Below, one piece after another: positions 1 to 11,812 of a stretch of DNA of 64,000 nt; position 1 is the first letter of the stretch, and each line of letters begins with the position of its first letter. The position numbers and the translations under genes are program-made. The notes under the pieces were generated by a model that did no database searches, was not told where the DNA came from, and worked only from the letters and a program-made list of their open reading frames with translations. This stretch comes from Bisporella sp. PMI_857 (Eukaryota > Ascomycota > Leotiomycetes > Helotiales > Helotiaceae): contig JAJSPD010000046.1 in NCBI GenBank assembly GCA_021307315.1, positions 310,001 to 374,000 on the forward strand, read 5' to 3'.

Positions 1-477
1 GTATCAGAGCTAGCCATCACTGTTGGAGATTCGTCGTCGTACTGAGACATGAAGGTGCCAGTTGCCTTCGAAGAAATGCTAGTGAGGATGTGAAGGACTA
101 AAGTTTGAGGTGATGAAGGTGAGGTGACGAGAGGAGGGAGTAGAGAGAAAATGGAATTGCAGCGTTCTCATGGGCCGCTCCGAGCTACGCTACACGGCTT
201 TCTGGTAATTACTAATTTATTCAGCAGCATTCACTAATGGGAAAGTAGATGTTAATGGCAACATACACTCAAGTTGCGCATATATGAAATAAACTCGGGT
301 GAATCTTGGGAGGTGAAATAATCTCCTTGTAACACCTTTATATAGATTCAGGCCTGCGCTAGGCACACGGAGAAGTTGGACATGATCGAGTCGAGGCCAT
401 TGCTTATGAGGGTATGTATGTTGGCGGTAGCGGCATGCCCATGTTTTCTGCTTGCGTGCTTAAACAAATGCATGACT
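1..477. other. Intergenic, no gene seen
   Basis: Only short overlapping reading frames without protein-like composition. The stretch next to position 478 probably holds the 3' UTR of the minus-strand gene that follows. Confidence 0.5.
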
Positions 478-1074
478 TTATCTTCCCTTCTCACTTGGAG
501 CTGACCCGCCAACGTATGGTGGAGGTACCTCACCTACCCCCCCGACCATTAATTCTTCTCTCTGTTCCACTCTCTCGTAATCCGGTAACGCATTATCGAC
601 ACTGCTTTCGGTCCAGGTGCCTAGCACATCATCAAACGGCATATTGAGCTCCTCTCCTAATTGTGCAAAGCGCGCGGAGTATTCCCTCAACACATCTTCT
701 CCTTCCCGCAACCACTCTGTAATCTGATCTCTCCTCTGCCTGACATCATCTGTTGTGGATTGAGGCCCAGGTGTGTATGGCGGAACATCCGGGGCACTGT
801 AAGCAGGCAGTTCTGAGCCGCTACCTTGGGAAGTAACGGGAGGGGCCGGATCTGGATCTGGAGAGGGAGGGCTGGTTGTACTCGATGTAGAAGAGTTCTG
901 GGAGTGCCCGTATCTCTGTATCCAAAGGTTGTGTTCGCGGAGGGACGTTCGTAAGGCATCAAGCTCTGAGGCTAGAGATGGTATCAAACGACGAAGATCT
1001 TGGTATGCAGTTTGAGATTCTGATTCGGCATGGGATGGAGGTGGGTCTGGGTTTGTATTGGTGTTAGATGCCAT
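478..1074 (-). CDS. Small proline-rich hypothetical protein, 198 aa
   Basis: Single-exon frame on the minus strand. The open frame runs upstream to 1497, but I chose the ATG at 1074 (MASNTNTNPDPPPSHAESES) because the sequence before it is AT-rich, with an ATC/ATA repeat that would encode a run of isoleucines and looks like a 5' leader. The protein has a Pro/Ser-rich middle (about residues 55-100), a charged, helix-prone segment (about 105-150, with LREGEDVLREYSARFAQLGE) and a C-terminal PPPY matching the PPxY ligand of WW domains. No enzyme motif, signal peptide or membrane segment is seen. It lies head to head with the glutathione transferase gene at 1510, so the two may share a promoter of roughly 430 bp. 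Function unknown; the PPxY reading is an inference. Confidence 0.6.
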   Translation of the reverse strand: MASNTNTNPDPPPSHAESESQTAYQDLRRLIPSLASELDALRTSLREHNLWIQRYGHSQNSSTSSTTSPPSPDPDPAPPVTSQGSGSELPAYSAPDVPPYTPGPQSTTDDVRQRRDQITEWLREGEDVLREYSARFAQLGEELNMPFDDVLGTWTESSVDNALPDYERVEQREELMVGGVGEVPPPYVGGSAPSEKGR

Positions 1075-1509
1075 GATAATGGCGATGATGATGATGATGA
1101 CGATTTTAAATATGATAGATGTTCTTTTCGAATGCTGTATTGTGGTTGATATGTTTGCTTGCCAAGTAAAATATATAATGTAATGTAAATGCAAGTTTTT
1201 GGCTGACAGCGAGGCGGGAGGCGGAAGGCTGAGGAGTGACAATGTTAGCCTAACTGCCAGCCTGGACTTTCTTCTTTGAGTCAAGGGCGTGGTGTTATTC
1301 ATCACGTGATTACACTCGGCACTTACAGTACCTCTATTCCCGATCCCCGATAACGAAATTTCGCCTCCATGATTATGCAATTGAGATCCCCGAGACAGTA
1401 AATCATCCATAAACCCATTACTAATTATAAATATAAGGCACAAAATCCCCGTGCGTCTCTTTTTTAGTGAGCCAGGAAGTAAGATACTCTCCACCAAGAA
1501 ACACCCACC

Positions 1510-2542
1510 ATGGTTAAATACTTCTTCGATATGGAGTCCCCAATTGCTAACTACTATCTAGACAAGCTTACAAACAAACGGCGCATTCGTTCGTCCACCT
1601 TCCGCATTCCGCAACTTCATATCCAAAGAACCCAATGCCCAATTTGCCCCCGAAAAAGGCAGATATGCGCTCTACCTCTCCCCTAACTGTCCCTGGGCGC
1701 ATCGAACAATCATAGTCCGCAAGCTCAAGCATCTCGAAGACATTATAGACCTCTACCTGATTGGCGCTTGGGGAGAAGAAGGCTGGGCCTTCAACGGCGC
1801 CAATGGCACGCATCCCGAAGACCCTTTGCACGGCTTCAAAACCATTAAAGAACTCTATCTGCATGTTGACCCATCACACACCGGACGCTCCACAGTCCCC
1901 GTACTTTGGGACAAGAAGACGGACACCATTGTGAATAACGAGAGCTCTGAGATCATACGCATGTTCTATGATAACTTCGATGAGTTCTTGCCAGAGGAAT
2001 ACAGGGAGGTGAACAAGCCAGGCGGTGGCCTATATCCTGAGAATCTGCGAAAGGAGATCGATGAGATTAATGAGTGGGTTTATGCAACTGTGAATAATGG
2101 TGTATACCGCACCGGTTTTGCCAGCACACAAGAAGCCTATGAAGCCGGTCTCTACCCACTCTTTGAGTCCCTTGACCGCCTTGAAGCGCTCCTTGGTCAT
2201 GGCAAACCCTTCTTATTCGGTGGTCATGTCACGGAAGCAGATGTAAGGTTATACACCACATTGGCGCGGTTCGACGTAGCTTATGTGCCTGTTTTTCTGT
2301 GTAATTTGAAGACCATACGACATGATTATCCGCGGTTGCATCTTTGGTTAAGAAGGTTGTATTGGGATAAGGGACCACTGACCTCTGGTGCGTTTTATGA
2401 CACGACGAGTCCGTGGATACACACCTATGGCCCTGGATATACATCTGTGAGGCAGGTATTCGTGACGCCTACGGCGCCGTTTATTGTGCCCAAAGGTCCG
2501 AAGGTATTGATTGAAGAGCTAAAGGAGAGCGAGAAGTTATAG
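1510..2542 (+). CDS. Xi-class glutathione S-transferase (ECM4/Gto2-like glutathionyl-hydroquinone reductase)
   Basis: Predicted join 1510-1512, 1562-2542, giving 327 aa. The long frame is open from 1562 and reads TSLQTNGAFVRPPSAFRNF, the usual N-terminal region of the family. The only upstream ATG that fits is at 1510, directly followed by a 49-nt intron (GTTAAA donor, TGCTAAC branch, CTATCTAG acceptor). The thioredoxin-like domain carries NCPWAHRT at about residues 43-50; CPWA is the catalytic-cysteine motif of Xi-class enzymes, which reduce glutathionyl-hydroquinones and related conjugates. An all-helical C-terminal GST domain follows (about residues 150-290, with GLYPLFESLDRLEALLG and the EADVRLY motif). 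Length and motifs match complete fungal members. Likely cytosolic, handling quinones or oxidative stress. The family call is secure; the one-codon first exon is less so. Confidence 0.88.
1513..1561 (+). other. Predicted 49-nt intron right after the start codon
   Basis: It begins GTTAAA directly after ATG (1510-1512), contains TGCTAAC about 12 nt before the end, and ends CTATCTAG. Without removal the ATG reads a different frame that stops within about 50 codons. Confidence 0.5.
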
Positions 2543-2810
2543 ATCTTTGGGAGGAAGGCTGGTATGAGATATGATGTATATGCGAGCCATGAATAACGAA
2601 CACAACAAGATTGAGCATTACTTGACCAAAGCACAAGCGAAAAATCGTGTGATAACATAGTAGCATTGATAAAATGATGAACAAAAGAAATACTAGTCCG
2701 GGTATATTATCCCAACGCCAACAATACTCCATATTCCTGCTTTAACACCTTCCTTCCCATATTTCCAATCCCCTTTCCAGTTCCCAATTTCGCATTCCTA
2801 TACTCCACAT

Positions 2811-5454
2811 TTAAACAGTAAAAGCCCTCTGAACCCTCATTCGAATCCTCCTCAAAGTGGTCCCACGTCTTGGTCTCCCCGCCGCGCGTTCCTGTTTCTT
2901 AACAGCTTTCGTGCTCTTCCTCCTGCTCTTCACATCTACGCTCTTCTGTGTATCGCCACGCTCCATAACTGCGCGTTCAATCGCGCGTCCGCATTTCCAA
3001 AGCAGCCCATGCGTTCCACCGCATACGCCGCAGACATCATAGCTCGGTTCCATCATAGGAAAGGGCACTCGATCCTCACGCTCAGCTTGCACCTGCCTCA
3101 TACGCTCGGCGCGAATAGCCTGCGCCATATTCTCATCCCTCGTGCCCATGGAGCTCGCGCGAGGGGCGGGACGCTGGGCGATATCAATATGCCGACCACG
3201 GACCTCCTCCTCGTCCCGCTCAGCCTGGACCTCAGCCGCGACCGCCTTGCGGGGGATCTGGAAATCGAGCTGGCTATACTTTCTATGGCTTTCCGTCTCG
3301 AGATCCAACCCGATGAACAGCCGCGACATGCGCAGCTCGGGCAGCGCCGGCTCGTTTGCTGGCTGTCCCCGTGGGAGACGGTATTTGTAGGAGGAAGATG
3401 GTCGGACGGTTACATAGCCGTGATCTTCGTACCCGTCGAGCTTGCGTGCTAGCTCGTGCGACATTTGGATAAGTCGATTGAGTGGGAGGATTTCGCCTTG
3501 TTCTTGAGGAGGCGAGTGGAAGGAGTACCGCTTGTTTTCTGGGGTTGCGGTTTGAGGGCGCGACTTGGAGGTTGACCGCGAGCGAGAAAGGGTTCGACTG
3601 AGGGTGCGGGTTAGGAGGGAGGGTCGCCTGGAAAGGGGTGCGGCGGCTGTCGTTGGTGCTGGGGATTGAGAGCGTGAGTCTGGGGATGTTGCTCTTGATG
3701 AGCGGCGGGAGGAAGTGCGTGACAGAGAGAAAGAGTTTGCACGAGATGTTCTCCGCGATGGTTGGCGTGAGAGTGGTGAAACAATCCATGATGTGCGGAG
3801 AGGGAGGACGGAATCATGTTCTGGAAGCAGTGAACCATCAATGTGAGATCGTGGACGCCAAGAAGAAGATCCAGCTCGCTCAAGCTGTGGTGTAGGCTCT
3901 GTTGCGAGCCAAGATGTTTCGTCGCCCGACTCCTCGATCGGGGAGACTATGTTGTAGGCTGGCGTCTTGGGGCGCAAGAGAATGGGCTTTTCGGAAGGCT
4001 TCGAATCGGTGGTAACTCTCAAACGATCCGATGATCTTCTCGGCAGCAACGGTTTTACGCTGCTGGTTCGGCGCACGTCTAAAAAAGAGCTCGATTTTTC
4101 GTCTTTGGTTGGGACTGGGAATGCTGAGATTTCGGGTTCGAGCTCGGATCGTTGGACCTGGACCATAGGCTTGTAGCCGGGATCGTTCTCGAAGACTGAG
4201 AAGCTCTCACTTGTTAGGGACATGCGCTTGTTCTGCTCTGAGATGTGGCGTTTGTGTCCTGGCGGGAGAGGCAGGTTTGAGAAGATCCCAAAGTCGAACT
4301 TGGGTAGTGGCTCTGGAGAACCCCCAGAGACAGTAGATGCGCGTCTCAGGACAGGCTTGGGCATTGAGATTGGCTTGATTGAGCCTTCTTCCAGATTGGT
4401 AGCTTTCAGAGCAGGGCTAGGATTTGTGCTGGATGATCTGCTCGAAGGAGGACTGGAACCAGCTTCTGAACCTGTGCTGCTGGTGTAGCTTCTACCACGA
4501 GATCGGGCACTTGATCCACTGCTGGATGTTGTATCTGAACGAGTCCTGGAGAATCTGGAGAAGTTCCTTGGTGTAGGAGGAGCAGCCTTCATCGTGTCCG
4601 ATGTAAGTCCTCTAGGGCGAGTGGAACCCATCTTTCCCTCAACGAACTCGACGAGACCATCCTCAAGATCTTGTTGTGTTACTTGTTTCGATGCCAACAG
4701 TGGATGTGGGCGAGATAAAAGAGATGACAGTTGCTCAGAAGCCCACTGGTCCACTTTAGGCTGTTCTGAAATCGAGTTGGTAACATGTGGTGTATCTCGA
4801 CGTAGAAGACGAGATCCAGGCCGTGCAGGCACAGATTTGGTAGGCTTCTCTATTGGGGAGTAGTTCTCGTTGGACTCGTCATGAAAACCAACTTCCGATA
4901 TGAGCGAACTGATCTTGCTAGACATATTTCTTGATGGGCGGGGGCGTGTTGTAGTTTCTGCTCCTAAAGCAGAGCTGGCGCTCAGGGGAGCCTGGGTCTG
5001 AAGAGAAAGTTAGCCTACCATATTCTCTTAAAACTGATGTAGTGCTCACCTCTTTGTGCTCTTCAACAACCGCCATCAGGCTCTGGGAACTTCCCCTGGG
5101 CCTTCCAACCGATCTTCTCGTCTTCGGTCGGGCATTACTCGCAATTTCCTTCTGCATGTGAAGGACGATCTTGTTCCTCCACCGTTCAACGACCTGGTCA
5201 ATACTGGCATCGGAGTGCACCACGCAAAGACAATTGCGTGCCACTTCATCAAGATACTCAAATGACGTTTTCAAGCTCTCGACGTGGTCCATATCATCGA
5301 GCATTTTTCCTGCTTTTGATAAGTCCATATCGGATAAAAGGGGTCGCTTGTTGAAGCATTTTGAGTCGTCGCACTCCTTGATTCCAACACACTCGAAAGA
5401 ATCGGACTCTGGATATACATCTAGGATCTCACGGAAATTCCAGTTGGGAGACAT
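2811..5454 (-). CDS. Long Ser/Arg-rich, mostly disordered fungal protein with N-terminal Cys-containing domain, 863 aa
   Basis: Two exons, complement join 2811-4997 and 5050-5454. The 52-nt intron has a GTGAGC donor, a GGCTAAC branch and a CTTCAG acceptor, and joins in phase 0. The start at 5454 (MSPNWNFREILDVYPESDSF) is preferred; an in-frame ATG at 5556 would add 34 aa. The N-terminal ~135 aa (FECVGIKECDDSKCF, later ARNCLCVVHSD and a VVERWRNKI helix) resembles a conserved fungal domain of unknown function with a CxG...C...LC-RNH pattern. Then come a basic RRSVGRPRG stretch, an extended Ser/Pro/Arg-rich region with SRTSSRRSSRATSPDSRSQS-type repeats (possible phosphorylation or SR-like tract), and a C-terminal CGVCGGTH zinc-knuckle-like pair followed by a very basic tail (KSRRKSTKAVKKQE). 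Possibly nuclear; no function can be named. The gene is intact. Confidence 0.72.
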
Positions 5455-8155
5455 CTTGAATGGGAAATAGGCGGCAATAGAGAATAACGATGTACTACCT
5501 TTCAACACTTCACTAGATTTAGGTTGGTGGGGGTACGCATTGTTTATATTAGCCACCTCTCATGGATTTGCGTCAAACCCTGGAGGCAATGAGGGAAGGG
5601 AGGGAGTTTGGTATTTGAGGATTAGGAGCGGGATCGGGAATGGGAAGCATGGGATTTTGGTGGTTGCTCTAGAGATGTATTTTCGGAACCTGGATAAGCA
5701 CAGCCTCAGCCGACGGCGGAAAATGTGAGGTCAGAAATTGGCGATGATGGGTGAAAAGATGATCCGACAAGGCACGATCCTGAAAATCTGACAAGCCACA
5801 CAATCATTTCATTATCCATTGAGAGTCTGAGACAGGATCTCACGAAAAGTTAGATTGCTGGTGTCAGGATTGTCTCTAACCTGACAAACCGAGCGGCGCA
5901 GTTGAAATGACATGTTGACATTGAACAATCAGAACCGCAACAGAGATGAGATAAGCGCCGGGAAGAACAAAGCAGGCAATGTAAAAAGTAAATAAAATTG
6001 AAATGTCAAATACAAACATGATAGCACCCAGCGATCAACTTGATCGACCAAGTCGTGAAGGACTAGACTCGAAGATGAAGGACCTGAAGGATTAAGCAAA
6101 GCCTCGTTGGGCTGACTGCCCCCACGTGATCCCAAGGACTATTCATGACCAGGATGACCGCAACTGGGCGTCGTCATCATACTTTGATGTTTCTTCTGAT
6201 TACCTATATCATTCCATTGAAATGTTTTGAGGCTCTGTTGATGAAAATAATGGTCGCTGCTGGTCTCCGACAGGGACGAATATGGAGCTGGCATTCACCG
6301 CCTTCTCCATTTTGCGGCAGAATATTGTGCTAAACATCACGCATCTTCATGCACGTGAGCGTTCCACAAAATAAGTGTTTTACGCAAAAGCTTCTTTTGA
6401 TCCCATAAGAAGGAGCATGGTCCTTCATGGCTATTGTTGCGTTGGCCAAAGCCACAGCGTCTGCTGGGCCATTGCTCTATCTAGCCCCGACGTTTGTTGA
6501 CACTCTCCATGCAGCAATCGTGTCCTCCTCTTTACAAGCAACGAACTCAGCTGCTACGCATTCATCCATCTCCAGTGATCAGAGCAAGATGTAGTAGAGT
6601 ATTAAGCCTATACATATATGTGCATGTATACTAAGTCTTTCCATAAGATGGTATAACACGTACGGCCTGCAATAGAGAAGAAGCTAAACTAAAAAAGATA
6701 TCGGCACCGATAAGCCGAAAGTCGGCAGAGTAAACCACTCCGATTGCTTTAATAGTGATTTCTTTTCATGTTAAAAATCTGAAAATTTGACACATGTAAG
6801 ATTGCAACGAAGGAAGAGAGGCAATAGAAGTCCCAGCAAGATGTTGTCAGCAGGAGAATACATGGAAATGAAGAGGAAGATTAGCAGCTGGCATAATAAG
6901 GAGTTGGTGCTTAGAGATGAGTAGAACCTTTAGTAAGCAAAAACACCCTAAGCTGCTATACTTCGTTAGTGATATGAAATTTCAGTCTTATCATAGTTTT
7001 CATTTACCAAAGCTTCAGCATCTTCAACAAATACGATTTTTGAAATGATTCCTATCAACGATATTCTGTGGCTTGGAAGGCGCAAGCACTAGTATGTTCT
7101 TACATGGTCAAAAATCTGTCCATGTCTATGCCGGCCTGAATTTTTTGGGTAACCCAGGCTATGGAGCACGCTGCCATTCACAAAGTCAAATGTATAAAAG
7201 TCTTTGGCACATTAGGACCACGCCTTTCAGCCTCGTGCGAAGCGAGATTCTGAAGGCTATACATATTTATTTTAGCAAAATCCGAATACAAATCAACCAA
7301 CAGAACTTAGTCAACTGGTTCGTTGCTTGTCAACATCCAATGGATTATCACATGAAGACTTGCCCACCGGGGCAAAGAGTGCAAGGGGGGAGTAGAGTTG
7401 ATGCACCCACGAGGTTAAAAGACATCTCCTATAGCCCCAACAGCGGTCCGGATGCGTGTGTGTGGGAGGGAGTCAGTTCATATCATGGATTGACTTTTCT
7501 TTTGCCCATGTCGACCGCATTTGGTATTTCAAGCTCAAGTACGTCGGAAGATTTGAGAATGCCTATATGTTATGCTTAAGCGCGTTTTCAAACTAAAGCA
7601 ATAAGCGTGAATATTACTTCCAATTCCTCCATGGAGAGTAGTTTTGGAAATCAAACCTACTGCACAAGCGTGTTGATGTTAGGTAATAGCACCAACCATT
7701 GAATGGAAAGCCCATACCAAAGTCTTAACCATTCTGTGAACTGGTTTTCGGATTTATTTTGCAATCTGCGGCGGCAATTGGACACCTCAATTAGTTTCCT
7801 AACACTCAAAATTCATTACTATATGATTACAAAAAGATTGGCCCAAACTGTCATATGCCGCTTCTAAATTTACTCATACATGAATGAATTTATCCAATAT
7901 CACAACCCTTGTACTCTGAAGCCTATCAGATTAGATCGGGTTTGCGGCTATGTAGGTACAGAACATTCCCTTAGATTTACCTTTACTATGTATGTCTTGG
8001 CTGGTATATACCCCGCCTACAAGCCTAATTTATGCCGCACATACCTGCATGTATTCTACTATACCGTCAGGACCATTATATATATTTTAAGGACGTTGAC
8101 TTCTGAAATCAGTCTTGCCTGGGCTAGCAAGAGCATGCTCACCACGAATCCAAAT
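5455..8155. other. Intergenic, about 2.7 kb, no gene supported
   Basis: Between divergently oriented genes (minus-strand gene ending its 5' side at 5454, plus-strand GH3 gene starting at 8156). The sequence becomes AT-rich after about 6600. A 168-codon open frame at 7073-7579 has no ATG, no recognisable domain and odd composition, so I do not call it. The stretch should hold both promoters. Confidence 0.5.
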
Positions 8156-10555
8156 ATGCGCCAAATCCTAAGTCTCATTGTTATTGCCCTCACTCTAGTT
8201 TCAGGTCAGGGCTTTGCAGGAGATTGGGATGCTGCATATAACAAGGCGACAGCGGCGTTGGCCAAACTATCCCAGACAGAGAAAATTGGTGTTATCACCG
8301 GAGTAGGATGGGGCAAAGGCTCTTGCTCTGGAAACACAAGTCCAGCTACATCAATTGGCTTCCGTTCTTTATGTCTTCAGGATGGCCCATTAGGAGTGAG
8401 GTCAGCAGCCAGCATCACAGCATTTCCTGCTGGTATTCAAGCTGCCTCGACGTGGGACAGGTCGCTCATGCGCCAGCGTGGCAGAGGAATTGGATCGCAG
8501 ACTAAGGCACTAGGGATCAATGTGATACTTGCACCTGTTGGTGGACCTCTTGGTCAGTTTGCAAATGGCGGGCGCAATTGGGAAGGGTTCGGCAGCGACC
8601 CCTATTTATGTGGCGTTGGTATGGAGCAGACGATCGGCGGGATACAAGAAGCTGGTGCCCAAGCATGCGCAAAACATTATATTTTGAACGAGCAAGAGAA
8701 GAATCGAGAGACTATGAACTCTGTTATAGATGATAGGACACTGCATGAGCTGTATCTCTGGCCCTTTTCTGAAGCAGTCAAGGCCAATGTTGCAAGTATT
8801 ATGTGCTCTTACAACAAGATTAACGGGAGTTGGGGATGCGAGAATCAGCGTCTAATGAATGACATATTGAAGACAGAGCTAGGCTTTAAGGGTTATGTTC
8901 TAACTGATGTAGGGTGCATTTCTACAAGCACCTTTGACCATATTGAAATAATCCCCGCTAATTCTGGTTTCGGTAGTGGAATGCCCATCATTCAACGGCA
9001 CTCTCAGCAAATGCAGGACTTGATATGACCATGCCAGGTAAGTGCAATCCACTAGGGTAACCTAGAATTGCCTCGTTGATTATTATGAAGGATCTTCTCA
9101 GGGTGGCGGCAACGTTTACTGGGGCGGGGGCGCGCTTCAAAGCGCTGTCCAGAACAACCAAGTCTCAGCCTCTCGTCTTGATGATATGGTGAATCGTGTA
9201 CTTGCAGGATGGTATCTAACCAAACAGGACTCTAACTATCCTCCTATTGCCATTGATAGACAGACCAACAACGGAGGTCCCAATGTGCAAGGAAATAATG
9301 CCACTATCGCTAAAGCAGTTGCTCGTGATGGTATTGTTCTCCTGAAGAACACGGATAATGTACTCCCTTTAAGGAGACCGAAGAGTATTGCCATTATTGG
9401 TTCTAGTGCAATCAATAATCCAAAGGGAATCAATTCTTGTCAAGATATGGGCTGTAATCAGGGAACTCTGACTATGGGGTGGGGCTCGGGGTCAGCGACG
9501 CTACCAGTGAGTTGCACCATTATCGGCAATTCGTTAAGCTTAACTCTATATAGTATGTGAGCGCTCCGCTTGACGCCATCTCCGCACGTGCAAAGCAAGA
9601 GGGCACTACAATCACTTCCTCGACTACTGACACAAGCAGCTCCGGCGCTGCCACAGCACAAAAAGCAGACTTTGCTCTCGTCTTCATCACAGCCGACTCA
9701 GGCGAGGCATACATAACTGTCGAGGGCCACGCTGGTGATCGCAACAACCTCGACGCCTGGCATTCTGGTGCTGATCTTGTCAAAGCAATTGCGGCTGTAA
9801 ACAAAAATACGATTGTAGTCGTTCATTCTACAGGCCCAATCCTGCTAGAATCTTTCGTCCAGCTCTCGAACGTGAAAGCCATTGTATGGGCAGGACTTCC
9901 TGGCCAGGAAGCAGGAAATTCACTAACCGAGGTCCTATACGGTGATGTAAGTCCGTCTGGCAAACTTCCCTACACGATTGCCAAAGCAGCCAAGGACTAC
10001 GGGACCATGATACAGGCGAATACAGATTCGTTTTCGGAGGGCTTGTATATCGATTATCGGTATTTAGATAAGAACAACATTACCCCAAGATACGAGTTCG
10101 GTTATGGGTTATGTATGTCCTCCCACCCTAATCCTTGTCATTAAGCTCATATCACGACAGCGTATACGAACTTCACATATGCGAATCTATCCATCACCTC
10201 CCTCCCCGATTTCTCATCTGGCGCTACTACGTTAGCCGCACTCTACGACGTTGTAGCTACAGCTACAGCAACCATCACCAACATCGGCAATGTGACAGCA
10301 GCCGAAGTTTCACAGCTATACATCACGCTTCCAAGTTCCGCACCATCAACTCCAGTGAGGCAACTTCGCGGATTTCAAAAGACCGCGATTGGGGCCGGGA
10401 AGAGCGAGGCAGTATCATATACATTGAGAAGGAAGGATGTGAGCTTCTGGGATGTAGGAGCCGGGAGGTGGGTTGTCCCTAAAGGCACGTTTGAGGTAAA
10501 TGTGGGAGCAAGCTCTAGGGATCTAAGATTGAAGGCGGCTTTGGTGGCATCTTGA
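8156..10555 (+). CDS. Secreted GH3 family beta-glucosidase, 727 aa
   Basis: Five exons by hand: 8156-8908, 8977-9037, 9091-9506, 9554-10112, 10161-10555; all introns are GT..AG, 47-68 nt, and every join keeps frame. It starts with a signal peptide (MRQILSLIVIALTLVSGQG, ending near residue 20). An alternative ATG at 8135 adds 7 aa. GH3 N-terminal barrel features in order: LQDGPLGVR, NVILAPVGGPLGQ, GRNWEGFGSDPYL, the KH pair in CAKHYILNEQE, MCSYNKING, and GYVLTD|W, where D (residue 251) is the catalytic nucleophile and the intron at 8909 falls just after its codon. GLDMTMPG follows, then the alpha/beta sandwich (AVARDGIVLLKN) and a C-terminal fibronectin-III-like domain starting near YEFGYGLSYTNF. 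Hydrolyses beta-glucosides such as cellobiose outside the cell; exact substrate unknown. The gene looks complete. Confidence 0.9.
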
Positions 10556-11812
10556 TAAATGCCGGATACAATTTCTACAAATGCCTGAGGCTCTTTATAC
10601 AGCAAGATGAAACCTTAAAGAATTATCTGGTGTGTCTCCTAAATCTGGACTATTTACGTATCATCTTGCCCTGCTGTCAAGTTCAAATTCAAATTTATCT
10701 TTCGTGTAGAATAATTTCAAGAGCAAACATCTTAAATAACGCCACCTTTTAACTATTCATGTATATGCGAAAATAATGATGTTCCTTCTACTGCTATTCT
10801 TTTCGTTGGCTAATTTTCGCCCAAAGGCAATATCTGGAAGCCTAGAAGGGTTATACAAATAGAAAACAAGAAGTTTGGCGGCAAAGAGAAAATGTTTCCT
10901 AGGTATTAATTTTGTGTGTTTTCCACTTTTGTGAGAAGCTCTCACCATCAATTGCTGTCTTGGCAGACCGAATGCTATTTCAAAGACAAGGGAGCCAGAT
11001 GATTATCTCTGTTGTATGAATAGTTGTTTAAAAAAAAATTTAAAAATTGAGCTCGGGTATAAGGATCAATAGCTCTGGGACCCGTGAAGGTCTTTCTATT
11101 TGCTTAGTTTTGTAAATGCAGTTCGTGTTTTAATATTATTTCCCTCCGTAACGTTTGCTTTTGTATTGCACTTTGTTCTTTTATGAAATCTCACACCATG
11201 TAAATTCTCAACAAATCAGAAAACTCAAGAGCGCGAAATGATCGAGAGTATGATAGTGCAGTTCTACTACAGTCAGCATTTGCAATTATGGCATGGACCT
11301 GAATACAGTGTAGCATGAATTAATGGTTAGAGACGGGCCATGAAAAAACTTTATTTAATTTCAAGTTCAAAATTTCAAAACTATACAATGTCCCTCTAAA
11401 ACGCCGTTAAAGAACCAGTGGCTCTTTACTAAGTTCTATTCAATCCACGAACAAACCCGACACACTAAATGAATGAAAGGCATTATGTTCACTGACATGT
11501 GAAATAGAGTGCCTTTTAGCGTCCTTCAAGTAGCTTCACAATCAGCATAAGAACTAACACCAAGGCCCAGATTGTAGTGGTCCCAGATTTGCAATTGTGC
11601 TTTCTGTTCGCACAGAATCTGCTTTTATGCTCTGGTGATTTCCAGCTTGTGGCATACTACGTTCTTGCCTCATATAGCTCGACTACCGATAGCGTTCGTC
11701 CGAGTAAAAATATAATGATTGAATATTTACAAATTTCGAAATAACACACTAGAATAATATTCGCATATTCCACAGCGCATGAAGAGTCTACAATTCCGGC
11801 TGATTTTTATTC
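10556..11812. other. Intergenic between convergent genes, AT-rich
   Basis: About 1.25 kb of AT-rich sequence with frequent stops on both strands. It should contain the 3' ends of the GH3 transcript (+) and the gene at 11813 (-). Nothing else seen. Confidence 0.5.

Noticed and set aside
2229..2732. Minus-strand frames over the end of the GST gene
   Set aside because: Antisense shadows and 3' UTR; the GST frame is clear.
7073..7579. 168-codon plus-strand open frame upstream of the GH3 gene
   Set aside because: It opens without an ATG, has no recognisable domain, and lies in AT-rich intergenic DNA.
8909..9028. Apparent loss of the GH3 catalytic Asp-Trp and premature stop
   Set aside because: Explained by a normal 68-nt intron; after splicing, Asp-Trp and the GLDMTMPG segment are intact, so the gene is not a pseudogene.
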